A stretch of DNA of 52,402 nt from Lachnoanaerobaculum saburreum DSM 3986 (GTDB lineage: Bacteria; Bacillota; Clostridia; Lachnospirales; Lachnospiraceae), in NCBI RefSeq assembly GCF_000185385.1, contig NZ_GL622296.1, positions 1,049,749-1,102,150 of the forward strand, written 5' to 3'. A model generated the notes under the pieces. The model was not told where the DNA came from. It worked only from the letters and a program-made list of their open reading frames with translations, and ran no database searches. Both the position numbers and the translations under genes were made by a program. Positions 1 to 8,436 of the stretch are shown piece after piece. Positions within the stretch are counted from its first letter, which is position 1. Every line of letters begins with the position of its first letter.

Positions 1-67
1 AAAACATGATAGAGATATCAATGCAGCAAAAAATATATTGGAAGAAGGATTAAGACAAGTAGTATAA
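1..67 (+). CDS. tnpB: TnpB C-terminus (IS200/IS605-type element), partial
   Basis: Only the last 21 codons are in the window; the gene runs in from the left. Reading from base 2 gives a peptide containing HDRDINAAKNIL followed by EEGL and a TAA stop. The H.RD.NAA.NIL pattern is the conserved last RuvC motif of TnpB, the RNA-guided nuclease of IS200/IS605 and IS1341 elements, with the catalytic Asp in RDIN. Whether the rest of the protein is intact cannot be seen. The element's right end and guide RNA lie directly downstream. Confidence 0.85.
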   Translation, partial: KHDRDINAAKNILEEGLRQVV

Positions 68-173
68 TAAAAATGATAGGGCAGGGACTGCCCGAATTAA
101 CGCCTGTGGAGATAGTAGGTTGCGAGGTCAGCGAAGCAGGAAGCCCATAGGCTTTAGACTATGGGTAGTTCAC
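60..173 (+). ncRNA. IS200/IS605 right end / TnpB guide RNA (omegaRNA/reRNA)
   Basis: Directly after the tnpB stop is a structured stretch: a GGGCAG-type hairpin at 78-95, a G-rich middle, then a terminal stem CCCATA/TATGGG (144-149 with 160-165, loop GGCTTTAGAC) followed by TAGTTCAC. Similar 3' ends (AGGAAGCCC...GGGTAGTTCAC) are usual for right ends of IS605-family elements, where the transcript overlaps the tnpB 3' end. In that family the guide begins just past the element boundary, so the guide would start near base 174. The exact boundary is inferred. Confidence 0.6.
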
Positions 174-191
174 GAAAGTGAGTGAGCGGAT

Positions 192-1130
192 ATGAGATTC
201 ATATGTATTTTTTGTGTGGCACTTATAATGTCAGGATGTAGAAGTATTGTATATGAAAAAGAGGTGCAAAATTATGATGTGTTGGAGACAAGCGATATTT
301 CAACAGATAATTTTGAATGCACATTAAAGCCGGATGATTTTGATTTTCCGGTTCCGGAAATTTCATGTGAAATTATAAACAGTACAAAAGATAAGATTAA
401 TTTAATAACAACAGACAGCGAAAACCTTGAGAAATATTATAAAGAATTAAAAGAAGGCAATTGGCAGGTATTAAGATCGTCAACATCGGATTCTCCTGTT
501 TCTATTTATTTTAACGGAATTGACGGTCTTGTAATAACAGACAGTAAAATAGATGATGTGGGGAACCGGGAAGTTGTTATTGATTATTATAACGGAAAAA
601 AAGATAATTCATCTGAATATATCAAAAAATATGAAAATATTATAAGAGAGTATTTATCAGATGATGTAATATATGCTGTTTCTGAATATGATATTTATGA
701 GGCCACTAAAAAATTAGGTTTACGAGGTTTTTATGTTTATACAGATAAAATTCACCCTAAAAAGCTTATAATTGATAAATACGAAAATATTATATTAGTC
801 AATTATGATCAATTTGTAGTCTCTGATATAGATTCTGACGGGGAAGACGAATTAATCACACGCCTGGGATATGGTTTTGGTCGCTATATCATAACATTGT
901 CCGCTTTTAAGTATAATTCGAAAGAAATGGTGATTTTATGCAAAACACAATATGAACAGACAGGTTCACTTGATATGTTTATAAGGCAGAACAATGGTAA
1001 TGTGGAAGTGATTGCAGGGCAACAGAAAAACGGAGAAATTGTTGTATCGGAGTCTTATGGAAATTTGGAAATTAATAACGGTGTTTTGAGACCAAGGAAA
1101 AAAGATATTCCATTTAAGGTACTGAAATAA
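192..1130 (+). CDS. Putative lipoprotein, unknown function
   Basis: 312 residues starting with a short hydrophobic stretch (MRFICIFCVALIMSGC) ending in a lipobox-like MSGC, so probably exported and lipid-anchored through Cys16. The rest is acidic and Asn/Asp/Tyr-rich, with a DSDGEDELI segment at about residues 215-223 that resembles the calcium-binding loops of FG-GAP/VCBS repeats. I do not recognise the family. The signal peptide is short and has one basic residue. The start lies about 18 bases beyond the right end of the insertion element and an in-frame stop lies at 183-185, so the original start and promoter may have been lost to the insertion. Several AAGATACTGAAATAAAA-like repeats sit at its 3' end. 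Confidence 0.6.
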   Translation: MRFICIFCVALIMSGCRSIVYEKEVQNYDVLETSDISTDNFECTLKPDDFDFPVPEISCEIINSTKDKINLITTDSENLEKYYKELKEGNWQVLRSSTSDSPVSIYFNGIDGLVITDSKIDDVGNREVVIDYYNGKKDNSSEYIKKYENIIREYLSDDVIYAVSEYDIYEATKKLGLRGFYVYTDKIHPKKLIIDKYENIILVNYDQFVVSDIDSDGEDELITRLGYGFGRYIITLSAFKYNSKEMVILCKTQYEQTGSLDMFIRQNNGNVEVIAGQQKNGEIVVSESYGNLEINNGVLRPRKKDIPFKVLK

Positions 1131-1252
1131 AAGATACTGAAATAAAAATGATATTTTGCCAAAGTAAGAGTAATAACGGTTAAAATATTTGTTATGTACT
1201 AAAAATCATTGTTTTATAACAGTACGGATTTATAATAGACCAGGAGGGTTTT

Positions 1253-2227
1253 ATGGAAAAGAAGGGCTGGGTAAAGGATAAAGGAAAATGGTATTACTAT
1301 GATACGAACGGTTCTATGAAAAAGGGCTGGGTAAAGGATAAGGAAAAGTGGTATTACTTGCTTGATAATGGTGAGATGGTTGCAAACAGATGGTTGCAGG
1401 ATCCTAAAAGTTTTAAATGGTATTTTTTTAGAAGTAATGGAGAGATGCTTGTTTCAGATTGGGCACAGGACAGTGTGGGGAAATGGTATTATCTTAGAAG
1501 TAATGGAGAGATGGCTGTATCGCAGATGAGAAAGGGAAGGGACGGAAATAACTACTATCTGGGTTCTGATGGTGCTATGGCTACAAGGGGTGAAATAAAG
1601 TGGGACGGAAATTGGTATTATGTAAAAAGAAGCGGAGTCTGCGGAATAATTAAAAACATAGTGACAAAAAGAAACTTACTTGATTTGGGTTGGAGGGAAA
1701 AGCTTCTTACTGATAATATGTTGCTTAAACTAAATGCAGCTCTGTCGGAGTATGGTATTACAGATAAAAACAGTCTGAGACATTTTCTTGCACAATGCTG
1801 TGTGGAGAGCGGATGCGGAGAGATATTACTTGAAAGGCACAGTTCTAAATTCCCTTCACCTCAGGAGTATTTTCGCAACAGAGATTTTAAAGAGTACAAT
1901 AATGTGCCGGGAAGTCCTGCGATGGAGGGTGACGGTGCAAAATACCGTGGAGCAGGTTATATACAGATAACATGGAAGGATGCCTACTATAAATTTGCAA
2001 AATATGTAGGTGATGATGAAATATTAAACAGGGGATGTGAATATGTAGCCGCAAACTATGCATGGGAGTCTGCCGGATGGTTTTGGAGTGTATTTAAAAA
2101 GCTGAACTCCCTGATAGAAAATGAACCGGATATAACAGTGGATAGAGTTACAAAGATAGTTAATGGAGGATATACGGCACTGGAGAAAAGAATAGAAGCT
2201 TATAACAGATCCTGTGATGTAATTTGA
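1253..2227 (+). CDS. GH19 chitinase/lysozyme-like lysin with cell-wall-binding repeats
   Basis: Residues 1-130 hold six repeats of about 20 residues with the GW..D.GKWYY...NGEM pattern of choline/glucan-binding (CW_binding) repeats. The first two are near-identical also at DNA level (1262-1300 and 1322-1360), which suggests recent duplication. Residues 155-324 match the GH19 chitinase / phage endolysin fold: FLAQCCVESGCGE with the likely catalytic Glu, YRGAGYIQITWKDAY, YAWESAGWFW and VTKIVNGG. It would cleave glycan strands of peptidoglycan or chitin-like polymers. A good AGGAGG lies 5 bases before the ATG. There is no signal peptide, as in holin-dependent phage endolysins, yet no phage genes flank it. 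It could be a domesticated lysin or use a non-classical export route. Confidence 0.8.
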   Translation: MEKKGWVKDKGKWYYYDTNGSMKKGWVKDKEKWYYLLDNGEMVANRWLQDPKSFKWYFFRSNGEMLVSDWAQDSVGKWYYLRSNGEMAVSQMRKGRDGNNYYLGSDGAMATRGEIKWDGNWYYVKRSGVCGIIKNIVTKRNLLDLGWREKLLTDNMLLKLNAALSEYGITDKNSLRHFLAQCCVESGCGEILLERHSSKFPSPQEYFRNRDFKEYNNVPGSPAMEGDGAKYRGAGYIQITWKDAYYKFAKYVGDDEILNRGCEYVAANYAWESAGWFWSVFKKLNSLIENEPDITVDRVTKIVNGGYTALEKRIEAYNRSCDVI

Positions 2228-2246
2228 TATACACCACTTTACAACT

Positions 2247-2762
2247 TTATAAATAATGTGCATGCTTAAAAACCGCCTCTTTTAAGGCATTTTTTACCGA
2301 TGATAATTTTATTCCGGTTTCGATATTTTGCATGAAAATGGCAAAAAATACCTGTTGACGTATGCCTTCATTTAATACAAAACGGAAATCCTGCACGCTT
2401 TTATCCCTGTAATTATAAAATCTTTTATCTTGATATGGCAATAGCCTCATCACACAATAGGCAACATTAATCAGATTAACCATCATCTCAATACCTTTGT
2501 AGCTCCGCACCATATAGTTGCATAGTGACCGGAAAGTTTTCTGTTCATAGTAGCTGATTTCTATATTCCGGCGGAATGAGTACAGAAATAATGGGATATA
2601 TTTCATTCTGGCACTTCCGGTATGATTTAAAGGCGATGACTCCTGCCATGCACAGAAAATCTGCAGTTTTTCAGGAGATATCGTGCTGAAAAGCAGGCGT
2701 TTGGTTCCACCGGTTAAGGCATTTGACGAAATGCTATATTTTCTGTATAATACTCTTCGTCT
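2247..2762 (-). pseudogene. C-terminal fragment of a DDE (IS4-like) transposase
   Basis: On the minus strand an open frame of 172 codons begins after a stop at 2763-2765 and has no transposase start. It contains GGTKRLLFSTISPEKLQ, FCAWQESSPLNHTGS, YYEQKTFRSLCNYMVRS and KGIEMMVNLINVAYCVM, which I recognise as the C-terminal part of DDE transposases common in Lachnospiraceae (the YYEQKTFWSLC...YMVRS.KGIE pattern). The N-terminal part with the first two acidic residues is absent. It is convergent with the lysin gene and probably inactive. The IS family assignment is from memory of the motif and could be wrong at family level. Confidence 0.7.
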
Positions 2763-2784
2763 TTATATGACAGTGATTTTAAGG

Positions 2785-2807
2785 GGGTGGCATAAGCTGC
2801 CCTTTTC
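2785..2807 (+). terminator. Short hairpin with T-run upstream of the TAXI-GltS gene
   Basis: GGGTGGC/GCTGCCC (7 pairs, two of them G-T) with an ATAA loop, followed by TTTT. It sits about 30 bases upstream of the next ribosome-binding site, so it could be an attenuator or the remnant end of the neighbouring insertion sequence. Confidence 0.35.
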
Positions 2808-2836
2808 TTTATGTTTTATGAAAAGGAGGGATATTT

Positions 2837-5026
2837 ATTAAAAGGATAGGAAAATTAGGAATAATATTTGTACTGTTGTTTACAATACTGGTTGCAACAG
2901 GGTGTTCAAAGGAAGTGGAAAACAACAATATTCATCTGGCAACAGGTGGAACAGGCGGAACATACTTTGCCTATGGCAATGCACTGAAGAATGTAGCAAA
3001 GCAGGAAAGCGATATGGATATAAGCATCCAGATTAGTGCAGGTTCGGCAGCCAATATCAGACTTATTGAAAATAATATAGTAGATATGGCAATTGTACAA
3101 AATGATACACTTACAGATGCCGTTGGCGGTAAGGGAGAGTTTGAAGGCAATCCGGTAAAGAAGACCAAGGCGGTGGCAGGACTTTATACTGAGAACTATC
3201 AGATAGTAGTTAATAAAAAACTACAGATAAAGTCTGTTGAGGATCTTAAAGGGCTTAGAGTGTCGGTAGGTGAAGAGGGTTCAGGTGTATTAAAAAATGC
3301 AAAAAATATATTGAAAGCTTATGGACTTACTGTCAATGATATCGATGTAAGATATCTGTCATTTGACGATGCCGCAACAGCTTTAAAAAACGGTGAGATA
3401 GACGCATTCTTTGTAACAGCGGCTACACCGACAAAGGCTGTTTCAGAGCTTGCAGATGCCAATGTGCCTATTGATATACTCTCACTGGATGACAGAGCTG
3501 TGAGATTCTTGGAAAACAGCTATGACGGATACAGTGTAACAACAATAAAAGCCGGAACTTATAAGGGTATCAACAAGGATATTACAACTGTAGGTGTAAT
3601 GGCGGTACTTGTAGCAAATGAAAATGTCAGTGCAAGTCATATTGATACAATCTTAAATTTATTAAAGAAACATCATGAAAGTTTTAGTAAGATTTCAGGT
3701 AATACCTTAAATATGTTTGATGAAAACACATTGGACAGTATTGATGCACCTTTCCACAAAGCGGCGGCCAAGTGGTACGGTGACAACGGTATAACAGGGG
3801 TAAAGCCTGAAATTAAGGCTGAGACTTCTGCGGGAAAGACTTTAAATCTTGATATGTATCAGACAGTGGCGGTAGCCGTACTTGCACTTTTTATAGGTGT
3901 AATGCTGAAAGAAAAAATAAAATTCTTAACAACATTTTGTATTCCGGCTCCGGTGGTGGGCGGAATGATATTTGCCATAATATTCTGTATACTGTATGCG
4001 TTCGGTATTTTGGAGATAAATTTTGATGAGACATTAAGGAATGTCTGTATGGTAATGTTCTTTACCTCTGTAGGCTTTCAGGCAAATATGAAAGTGCTTA
4101 AGAGCGGTGGAAAGGGGACATTTATTTTCCTGATTTTAGTACTTTTGCTTATAATATTACAGAATACTCTGGCGGTAGGACTTTCAAAAGCAATCGGTAT
4201 AAATCCGCTTATAGGTATGTGTACAGGTTCAATACCTATGATTGGCGGACATGGTACGGCAGGAGCATTCGGACCTTTGCTTGAGGATATGAATGTAGAC
4301 GGTGCGACCACACTTGCTACAGCGGCGGCTACATTCGGACTTGTGGCAGGTTCACTGATGGGAGGACCGCTTGCAAACAGTCTGATAAAAAAGAAGAATC
4401 TTACAGATACCGCAGTATATGAGGATGACAGTATGCTTGTAGAAGAGGAGATAAAACATAGGAGAGAGGTTTCTATGTATGCTCCGGCGGTATATCAGCT
4501 TACACTTGCAATGGGTATAGGAACGGTTATATCCTTTGTGCTTTCAAAATCAGGCATGACCTTCCCTGTATATATCGGTTCTATGATAGTGGCAGCCATA
4601 ATGAGAAATATAAGTGAGTATACTGATAAGTTCAGGATACATATGGGTGAGATAAATGACCTTGGAAGTATATGTTTGTCATTATTCCTTGGTGTAGCAA
4701 TGATTACGCTTAAACTTTGGCAGTTGGCGGCACTTGCATTGCCGCTGTTTATCTTATTGGCAGGACAGACGGTACTTATGTTTGTGTTTGCAAGATTTGT
4801 GGTTTTTAAGTTTATGGGCAGTGACTATGATGCTGCGGTGCTTGCAGCGGGAACATGCGGTTTCGGTATGGGTGCAACTCCGAATGCAATGGCAAATATG
4901 CAGGCGGTGACAGAGAAGTACTTGCCTTCAGTAAAGGCATTTCTACTTGTACCGATAGTCGGAAGTATGTTTGCAGACTTTTTAAACAGTCTTACAATTA
5001 CATTCTTTATAAATTTCTTAGGCTAA
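2837..5026 (+). CDS. TAXI solute receptor fused to GltS-type Na+/glutamate symporter
   Basis: The N-terminal third is a TAXI-family TRAP solute receptor: an LVATGC lipobox, then HLATGGTGGTYFAYGNAL and later SAGSAANIRLI, VDMAIVQNDTL, LKGLRVSVGEEGSG. From about residue 340 the protein becomes a polytopic permease of the GltS family, with APVVGGMIF, GSIPMIGGHGTAGAFGP, GLVAGSLMGGP and GFGMGATPNAMANM. The product would be a lipid-anchored receptor tethered to its own sodium symporter, probably for glutamate or a related acid. No ATG/GTG/TTG fits: an AAGGAGGG at 2823-2830 sits 6 bases before an ATT (2837) that begins a full lipoprotein signal peptide. TTG 2876 would cut that peptide in half. The ATG at 2818 is in another frame and gives only 7 residues. 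I chose ATT; a lost start codon is the alternative. Confidence 0.8.
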   Translation: MKRIGKLGIIFVLLFTILVATGCSKEVENNNIHLATGGTGGTYFAYGNALKNVAKQESDMDISIQISAGSAANIRLIENNIVDMAIVQNDTLTDAVGGKGEFEGNPVKKTKAVAGLYTENYQIVVNKKLQIKSVEDLKGLRVSVGEEGSGVLKNAKNILKAYGLTVNDIDVRYLSFDDAATALKNGEIDAFFVTAATPTKAVSELADANVPIDILSLDDRAVRFLENSYDGYSVTTIKAGTYKGINKDITTVGVMAVLVANENVSASHIDTILNLLKKHHESFSKISGNTLNMFDENTLDSIDAPFHKAAAKWYGDNGITGVKPEIKAETSAGKTLNLDMYQTVAVAVLALFIGVMLKEKIKFLTTFCIPAPVVGGMIFAIIFCILYAFGILEINFDETLRNVCMVMFFTSVGFQANMKVLKSGGKGTFIFLILVLLLIILQNTLAVGLSKAIGINPLIGMCTGSIPMIGGHGTAGAFGPLLEDMNVDGATTLATAAATFGLVAGSLMGGPLANSLIKKKNLTDTAVYEDDSMLVEEEIKHRREVSMYAPAVYQLTLAMGIGTVISFVLSKSGMTFPVYIGSMIVAAIMRNISEYTDKFRIHMGEINDLGSICLSLFLGVAMITLKLWQLAALALPLFILLAGQTVLMFVFARFVVFKFMGSDYDAAVLAAGTCGFGMGATPNAMANMQAVTEKYLPSVKAFLLVPIVGSMFADFLNSLTITFFINFLG

Positions 5027-5030
5027 AAAG

Positions 5031-5062
5031 AGGCTCTCCGATGGGGAGCCTTTATTATTTTA
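5031..5062 (+). terminator. Rho-independent terminator after the TAXI-GltS gene
   Basis: AGGCTCTCC/GGGGAGCCT (9 pairs, one G-T) with a GAT loop, followed by TTTATTATTTTA. Confidence 0.85.
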
Positions 5063-5085
5063 GTATAAATTAGTTAAGATTTCAG

Positions 5086-5125
5086 TTGAATTTTTTGTGT
5101 TAAACTATTATAGTTGATTTAACAC
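5086..5125 (+). promoter_or_regulatory. Promoter with overlapping inverted-repeat operator for the lnpA-nahK operon
   Basis: TTGAAT (5086-5091) and TATAGT (5109-5114) are 17 bases apart. A perfect inverted repeat GTGTTAAA (5097-5104) / TTTAACAC (5118-5125) with a 13-base spacer brackets the -10 box. This arrangement is typical of a repressor operator. No regulator gene lies next to it, so the binding protein is unknown. Confidence 0.6.
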
Positions 5126-5164
5126 TGTGGTAAAAATCTATTTAAAACTTAAGGGGGTTAAATA

Positions 5165-7315
5165 TTGAAAGGGAGAGTAACAATACCTACGGATGTAGAC
5201 ATAATTGAAGAGACAAAGAAGATCATGAAGCTTTGGGGAGCTGATGCCGTCAGAGACTGTGACGGTACAGATATGCCGAAAGAAATAGAAGAGCTTGATG
5301 CGAAAATTTATGCCACATACTATACAACCAGAAAAGATAACGAATGGGCGAAGAAAAATCCTGATGAAGTTCAGCAGATGTATGTGATGACCGACTTTCA
5401 TATGGCGGATGACAGCGTTCTCAGAATTAATCTGATGGAAGGTTTACATAAGGACTTGCTGAAAGTAAATGACCATGATGATATAAAGAGATGGTGGGAG
5501 GTTATGGACAGGACTCTTGGCAGGTCGCTTGGGAGTAAGGAATGGCATTATGAAGACGGTGAAGTGGTAATCAAATCAAAGAAATATCATGAATATACAG
5601 TAAGCTTTTTGGCATATATCATATGGGATCCTGTACATATGTACAATGCAATAACCAATGGTTGGAAAGATTTTGAAAAACAGATAACTTTTGATGTACG
5701 TCAACCCAAGACCCGTGAATATTCAATGAAACGACTGAGAAAGTTCTTGGAAAATCATCCGAAAGTGGATGTAATCAGATTTACAACATTTTTTCATCAG
5801 TTCACACTGATATTTGATGAGCTTGCAAGACAAAAGTATGTGGATTGGTATGGATATTCCGCATCTGTAAGCCCATATATATTGGAGCAATTTGAAAAAG
5901 AAGCAGGATACAGATTCAGGCCTGAATATATAATAGATCAAGGTTATATGAATAATACCTACAGAGTGCCAAGTAAGGAATACTTTGATTTTATAGACTT
6001 CCAAAGAAGAGAAGTGACAAAGCTTGCAAAAGAGATGGCGGATATAGTACATGAGTACGGTAAGGAAGCCATGATGTTTTTGGGCGATCATTGGATCGGC
6101 ATTGAGCCTTATATGGATGATTTTAAAAGTATCGGCTTGGATGCCGTGGTCGGAAGTGTCGGCAACGGTCAGACGCTTAGACTCATCAGTGATATTAAGG
6201 GAGTAAAGTATACAGAGGGCAGACTTTTGCCTTACTTTTTCCCTGATACTTTCCATCCGGGCGGTGACCCTGTAAAAGAGGCTATGAAAAACTGGATAAC
6301 GGCCAGAAGGGCAATACTTAGAGCACCTGTGGACAGGATTGGCTATGGAGGCTATTTGAAGTTGACTTTGGATTTTCCGGATTTTATTGATTATACAAAG
6401 TCGGTATGTGAGGAGTTTAGAGAATTATATAAAAATATCAAAGGATGCAAGGCATACTCTATTAAAAAAGTTGCAATTTTAAGCAGTTGGGGAAGATATA
6501 AGGCATGGGGCAATCATATGGTACATCATGCCATATATCACAAGGAAAATGAAGCATATGCAGGTGTAATAGAGTCGCTAAGCGGTGCGCCTTTTGATGT
6601 AAGTTTTATAAGCTTTGACGATATAATAGAAAATAATGATATACTCAAAAATTTTGATGTGATTATAAATATAGGTGATGCTCAAACAGGACAATGTGGT
6701 GGAAGATACTGGAAGGATGAGCTGATTTTATCCACAATCAGAGAATTTATCTGTAATGGAGGGGGCTTTATAGGAATCGGAGAACCGAGCGGATATCCTT
6801 ATCAGGGAAGGATTTTACAGCTTGCCGCTCAACTTGGTGTAGAGCTTGAAAACGGATTTACACTGGGCAGGGGTAAGTACAATACTGAGGTAAAATCACA
6901 TTTTATAACAGAGGGTATAGACGGTGATATAGATTTTGGAGACAGAGAACATCAGATTTATGCACTTGAAGGAACCGATATTTTGGCAAAGAAGGGTAAG
7001 TTTGTAGAGCTTTCCGCAAAAGAATGTGAAAGCGGCAGATGTGTATATATAAGCGGTCTGCCATACAGTCTTAAAAATACCGGATTGTTATACAGAGCAA
7101 TACTTTGGGCTTCACATGGTGAAGAGGATATTTACAAGTGGTTTAGCAGTAATGAAAATGTAGAAGTAAATGCTTACCTTGAGAATAATAAGTTCTGTGC
7201 GGTAAACAATACATATAGTGAACAGGAGAGTGTTATATATAGGGGAGATAAAAGCAGCTTTCATATTAAATTGGCTCCAAATGAGATAAAATGGTTTGAG
7301 ATAGAGGAAAAATAA
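5165..7315 (+). CDS. lnpA: 1,3-beta-galactosyl-N-acetylhexosamine phosphorylase (GH112)
   Basis: 716 residues, the usual size for GH112 phosphorylases, with the family's N-terminal GRVTIPTD, LWGADAVRDCDGT, IYATYYTTRKDNEW and a later WEVMDRT. The enzyme splits galacto-N-biose or lacto-N-biose with phosphate, giving galactose-1-phosphate and an N-acetylhexosamine, in the cytoplasm. Related GH112 enzymes act on galactosyl-rhamnose; the adjacent N-acetylhexosamine kinase argues for the N-biose type, so this substrate call is inference from context. The start is a TTG eight bases after an AAGGGGG ribosome site; an ATG start would lose the conserved N-terminal strand. No dedicated N-biose ABC importer, galT or galE is next to it, unlike in bifidobacteria. 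Confidence 0.85.
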   Translation: MKGRVTIPTDVDIIEETKKIMKLWGADAVRDCDGTDMPKEIEELDAKIYATYYTTRKDNEWAKKNPDEVQQMYVMTDFHMADDSVLRINLMEGLHKDLLKVNDHDDIKRWWEVMDRTLGRSLGSKEWHYEDGEVVIKSKKYHEYTVSFLAYIIWDPVHMYNAITNGWKDFEKQITFDVRQPKTREYSMKRLRKFLENHPKVDVIRFTTFFHQFTLIFDELARQKYVDWYGYSASVSPYILEQFEKEAGYRFRPEYIIDQGYMNNTYRVPSKEYFDFIDFQRREVTKLAKEMADIVHEYGKEAMMFLGDHWIGIEPYMDDFKSIGLDAVVGSVGNGQTLRLISDIKGVKYTEGRLLPYFFPDTFHPGGDPVKEAMKNWITARRAILRAPVDRIGYGGYLKLTLDFPDFIDYTKSVCEEFRELYKNIKGCKAYSIKKVAILSSWGRYKAWGNHMVHHAIYHKENEAYAGVIESLSGAPFDVSFISFDDIIENNDILKNFDVIINIGDAQTGQCGGRYWKDELILSTIREFICNGGGFIGIGEPSGYPYQGRILQLAAQLGVELENGFTLGRGKYNTEVKSHFITEGIDGDIDFGDREHQIYALEGTDILAKKGKFVELSAKECESGRCVYISGLPYSLKNTGLLYRAILWASHGEEDIYKWFSSNENVEVNAYLENNKFCAVNNTYSEQESVIYRGDKSSFHIKLAPNEIKWFEIEEK

Positions 7316-7317
7316 TT

Positions 7318-8400
7318 ATGGCTTTAGCAGAAGTTCTTAAGCAGTACAGCAGTATCGGTAACTTAAAAGGAGATTGTGAATATGGTAACGGTCATATAAA
7401 TGATACCTATCTGCTTGAATATGACAACAACAGAGAGGTTATTTTGCAAAGGATAAACAGGTCAATCTTTAAAGAACCGGAAAAACTTATGGAAAATATA
7501 TATCTTGTGACTTCGTTTTTAAAAGATAAGATAATAAAAAGAGGTGGAGATTATACCCGTGAGACTCTAAATCTTATAGATACAAATGACGGAAATTACT
7601 TTTATAAGGATAGTGACGGTGATATTTGGAGAGCTTATGACTTTATAAAGGATACGGTATGTTATGAGAAAGTGGAGTCGGCAAATGAGTTTTATGAGTC
7701 GGGTTTTGCCTTCGGTAACTTTCAAAATATGTTATCCGACTTTCCGGTTGAGAAACTGAGTGAGGTTATAAAGGATTTTCATAATACACAAAAAAGATAT
7801 GAAACTTTTATAAACGGGGTATGTGAAGACCCGCTTGGCAGAGCATGCGATGTACAAAAAGAGATAGAATTTTTCAAAGAGAGAGAAGAGTATACTCGGA
7901 TATTTAATAAAGCTATAGAAAACAAAGAAATCTCTCTGCGAGTGACACATAATGATACCAAACTCAACAATATCCTGTTTGATAAGCATACCAAAAAGGC
8001 GCTATGTGTAATAGATTTGGATACTATAATGCCCGGAGTTGCTGATTTTGACTTTGGAGATGCCATCAGGTTCGGGGCAAATAAAGGACTTGAAGATGAG
8101 CGGGATTTATCAAAGGTAGGCCTTGATATTGAACTTTTTAAGGCTTTTAGTGAGGGGTTTTTGAAGGCCTGCGGCAACAGCTTAAATAAAAGAGAGATAG
8201 AACTTTTGCCTATGGCGGCTGTTGTGATGACTTATGAATGCGGTATCAGATTTTTGGGAGACTATATAGCGGGAGATAAGTATTTTAAGATTTCAAGGGA
8301 GAATCATAACCTTGACAGGGCAAGGACTCAAATGAAGTTGATTTCAGATATGGAGTCAAATATGGATAAGATGAAAAAGGTTGTAGAAAAATATATTTAG
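7318..8400 (+). CDS. nahK: N-acetylhexosamine 1-kinase (aminoglycoside-phosphotransferase fold)
   Basis: 360 residues of the APH/choline-kinase fold: an N-terminal GHINDTYLL nucleotide loop, VILQRIN with the likely ATP-contact Lys replaced in a Q-R context, catalytic loop VTHNDTKLNNILFD at about residue 210, and VIDLDTIMPG, the DFG-like metal site. NahK enzymes phosphorylate GlcNAc or GalNAc at C1 with ATP, which completes the use of N-biose disaccharides released by the phosphorylase two bases upstream. The tight spacing indicates a single transcript. A generic phosphotransferase is the only real alternative. Confidence 0.8.
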   Translation: MALAEVLKQYSSIGNLKGDCEYGNGHINDTYLLEYDNNREVILQRINRSIFKEPEKLMENIYLVTSFLKDKIIKRGGDYTRETLNLIDTNDGNYFYKDSDGDIWRAYDFIKDTVCYEKVESANEFYESGFAFGNFQNMLSDFPVEKLSEVIKDFHNTQKRYETFINGVCEDPLGRACDVQKEIEFFKEREEYTRIFNKAIENKEISLRVTHNDTKLNNILFDKHTKKALCVIDLDTIMPGVADFDFGDAIRFGANKGLEDERDLSKVGLDIELFKAFSEGFLKACGNSLNKREIELLPMAAVVMTYECGIRFLGDYIAGDKYFKISRENHNLDRARTQMKLISDMESNMDKMKKVVEKYI

Positions 8401-8436
8401 TAATTCTAATAAATCTATAGCGAAACGGGATTAAAG

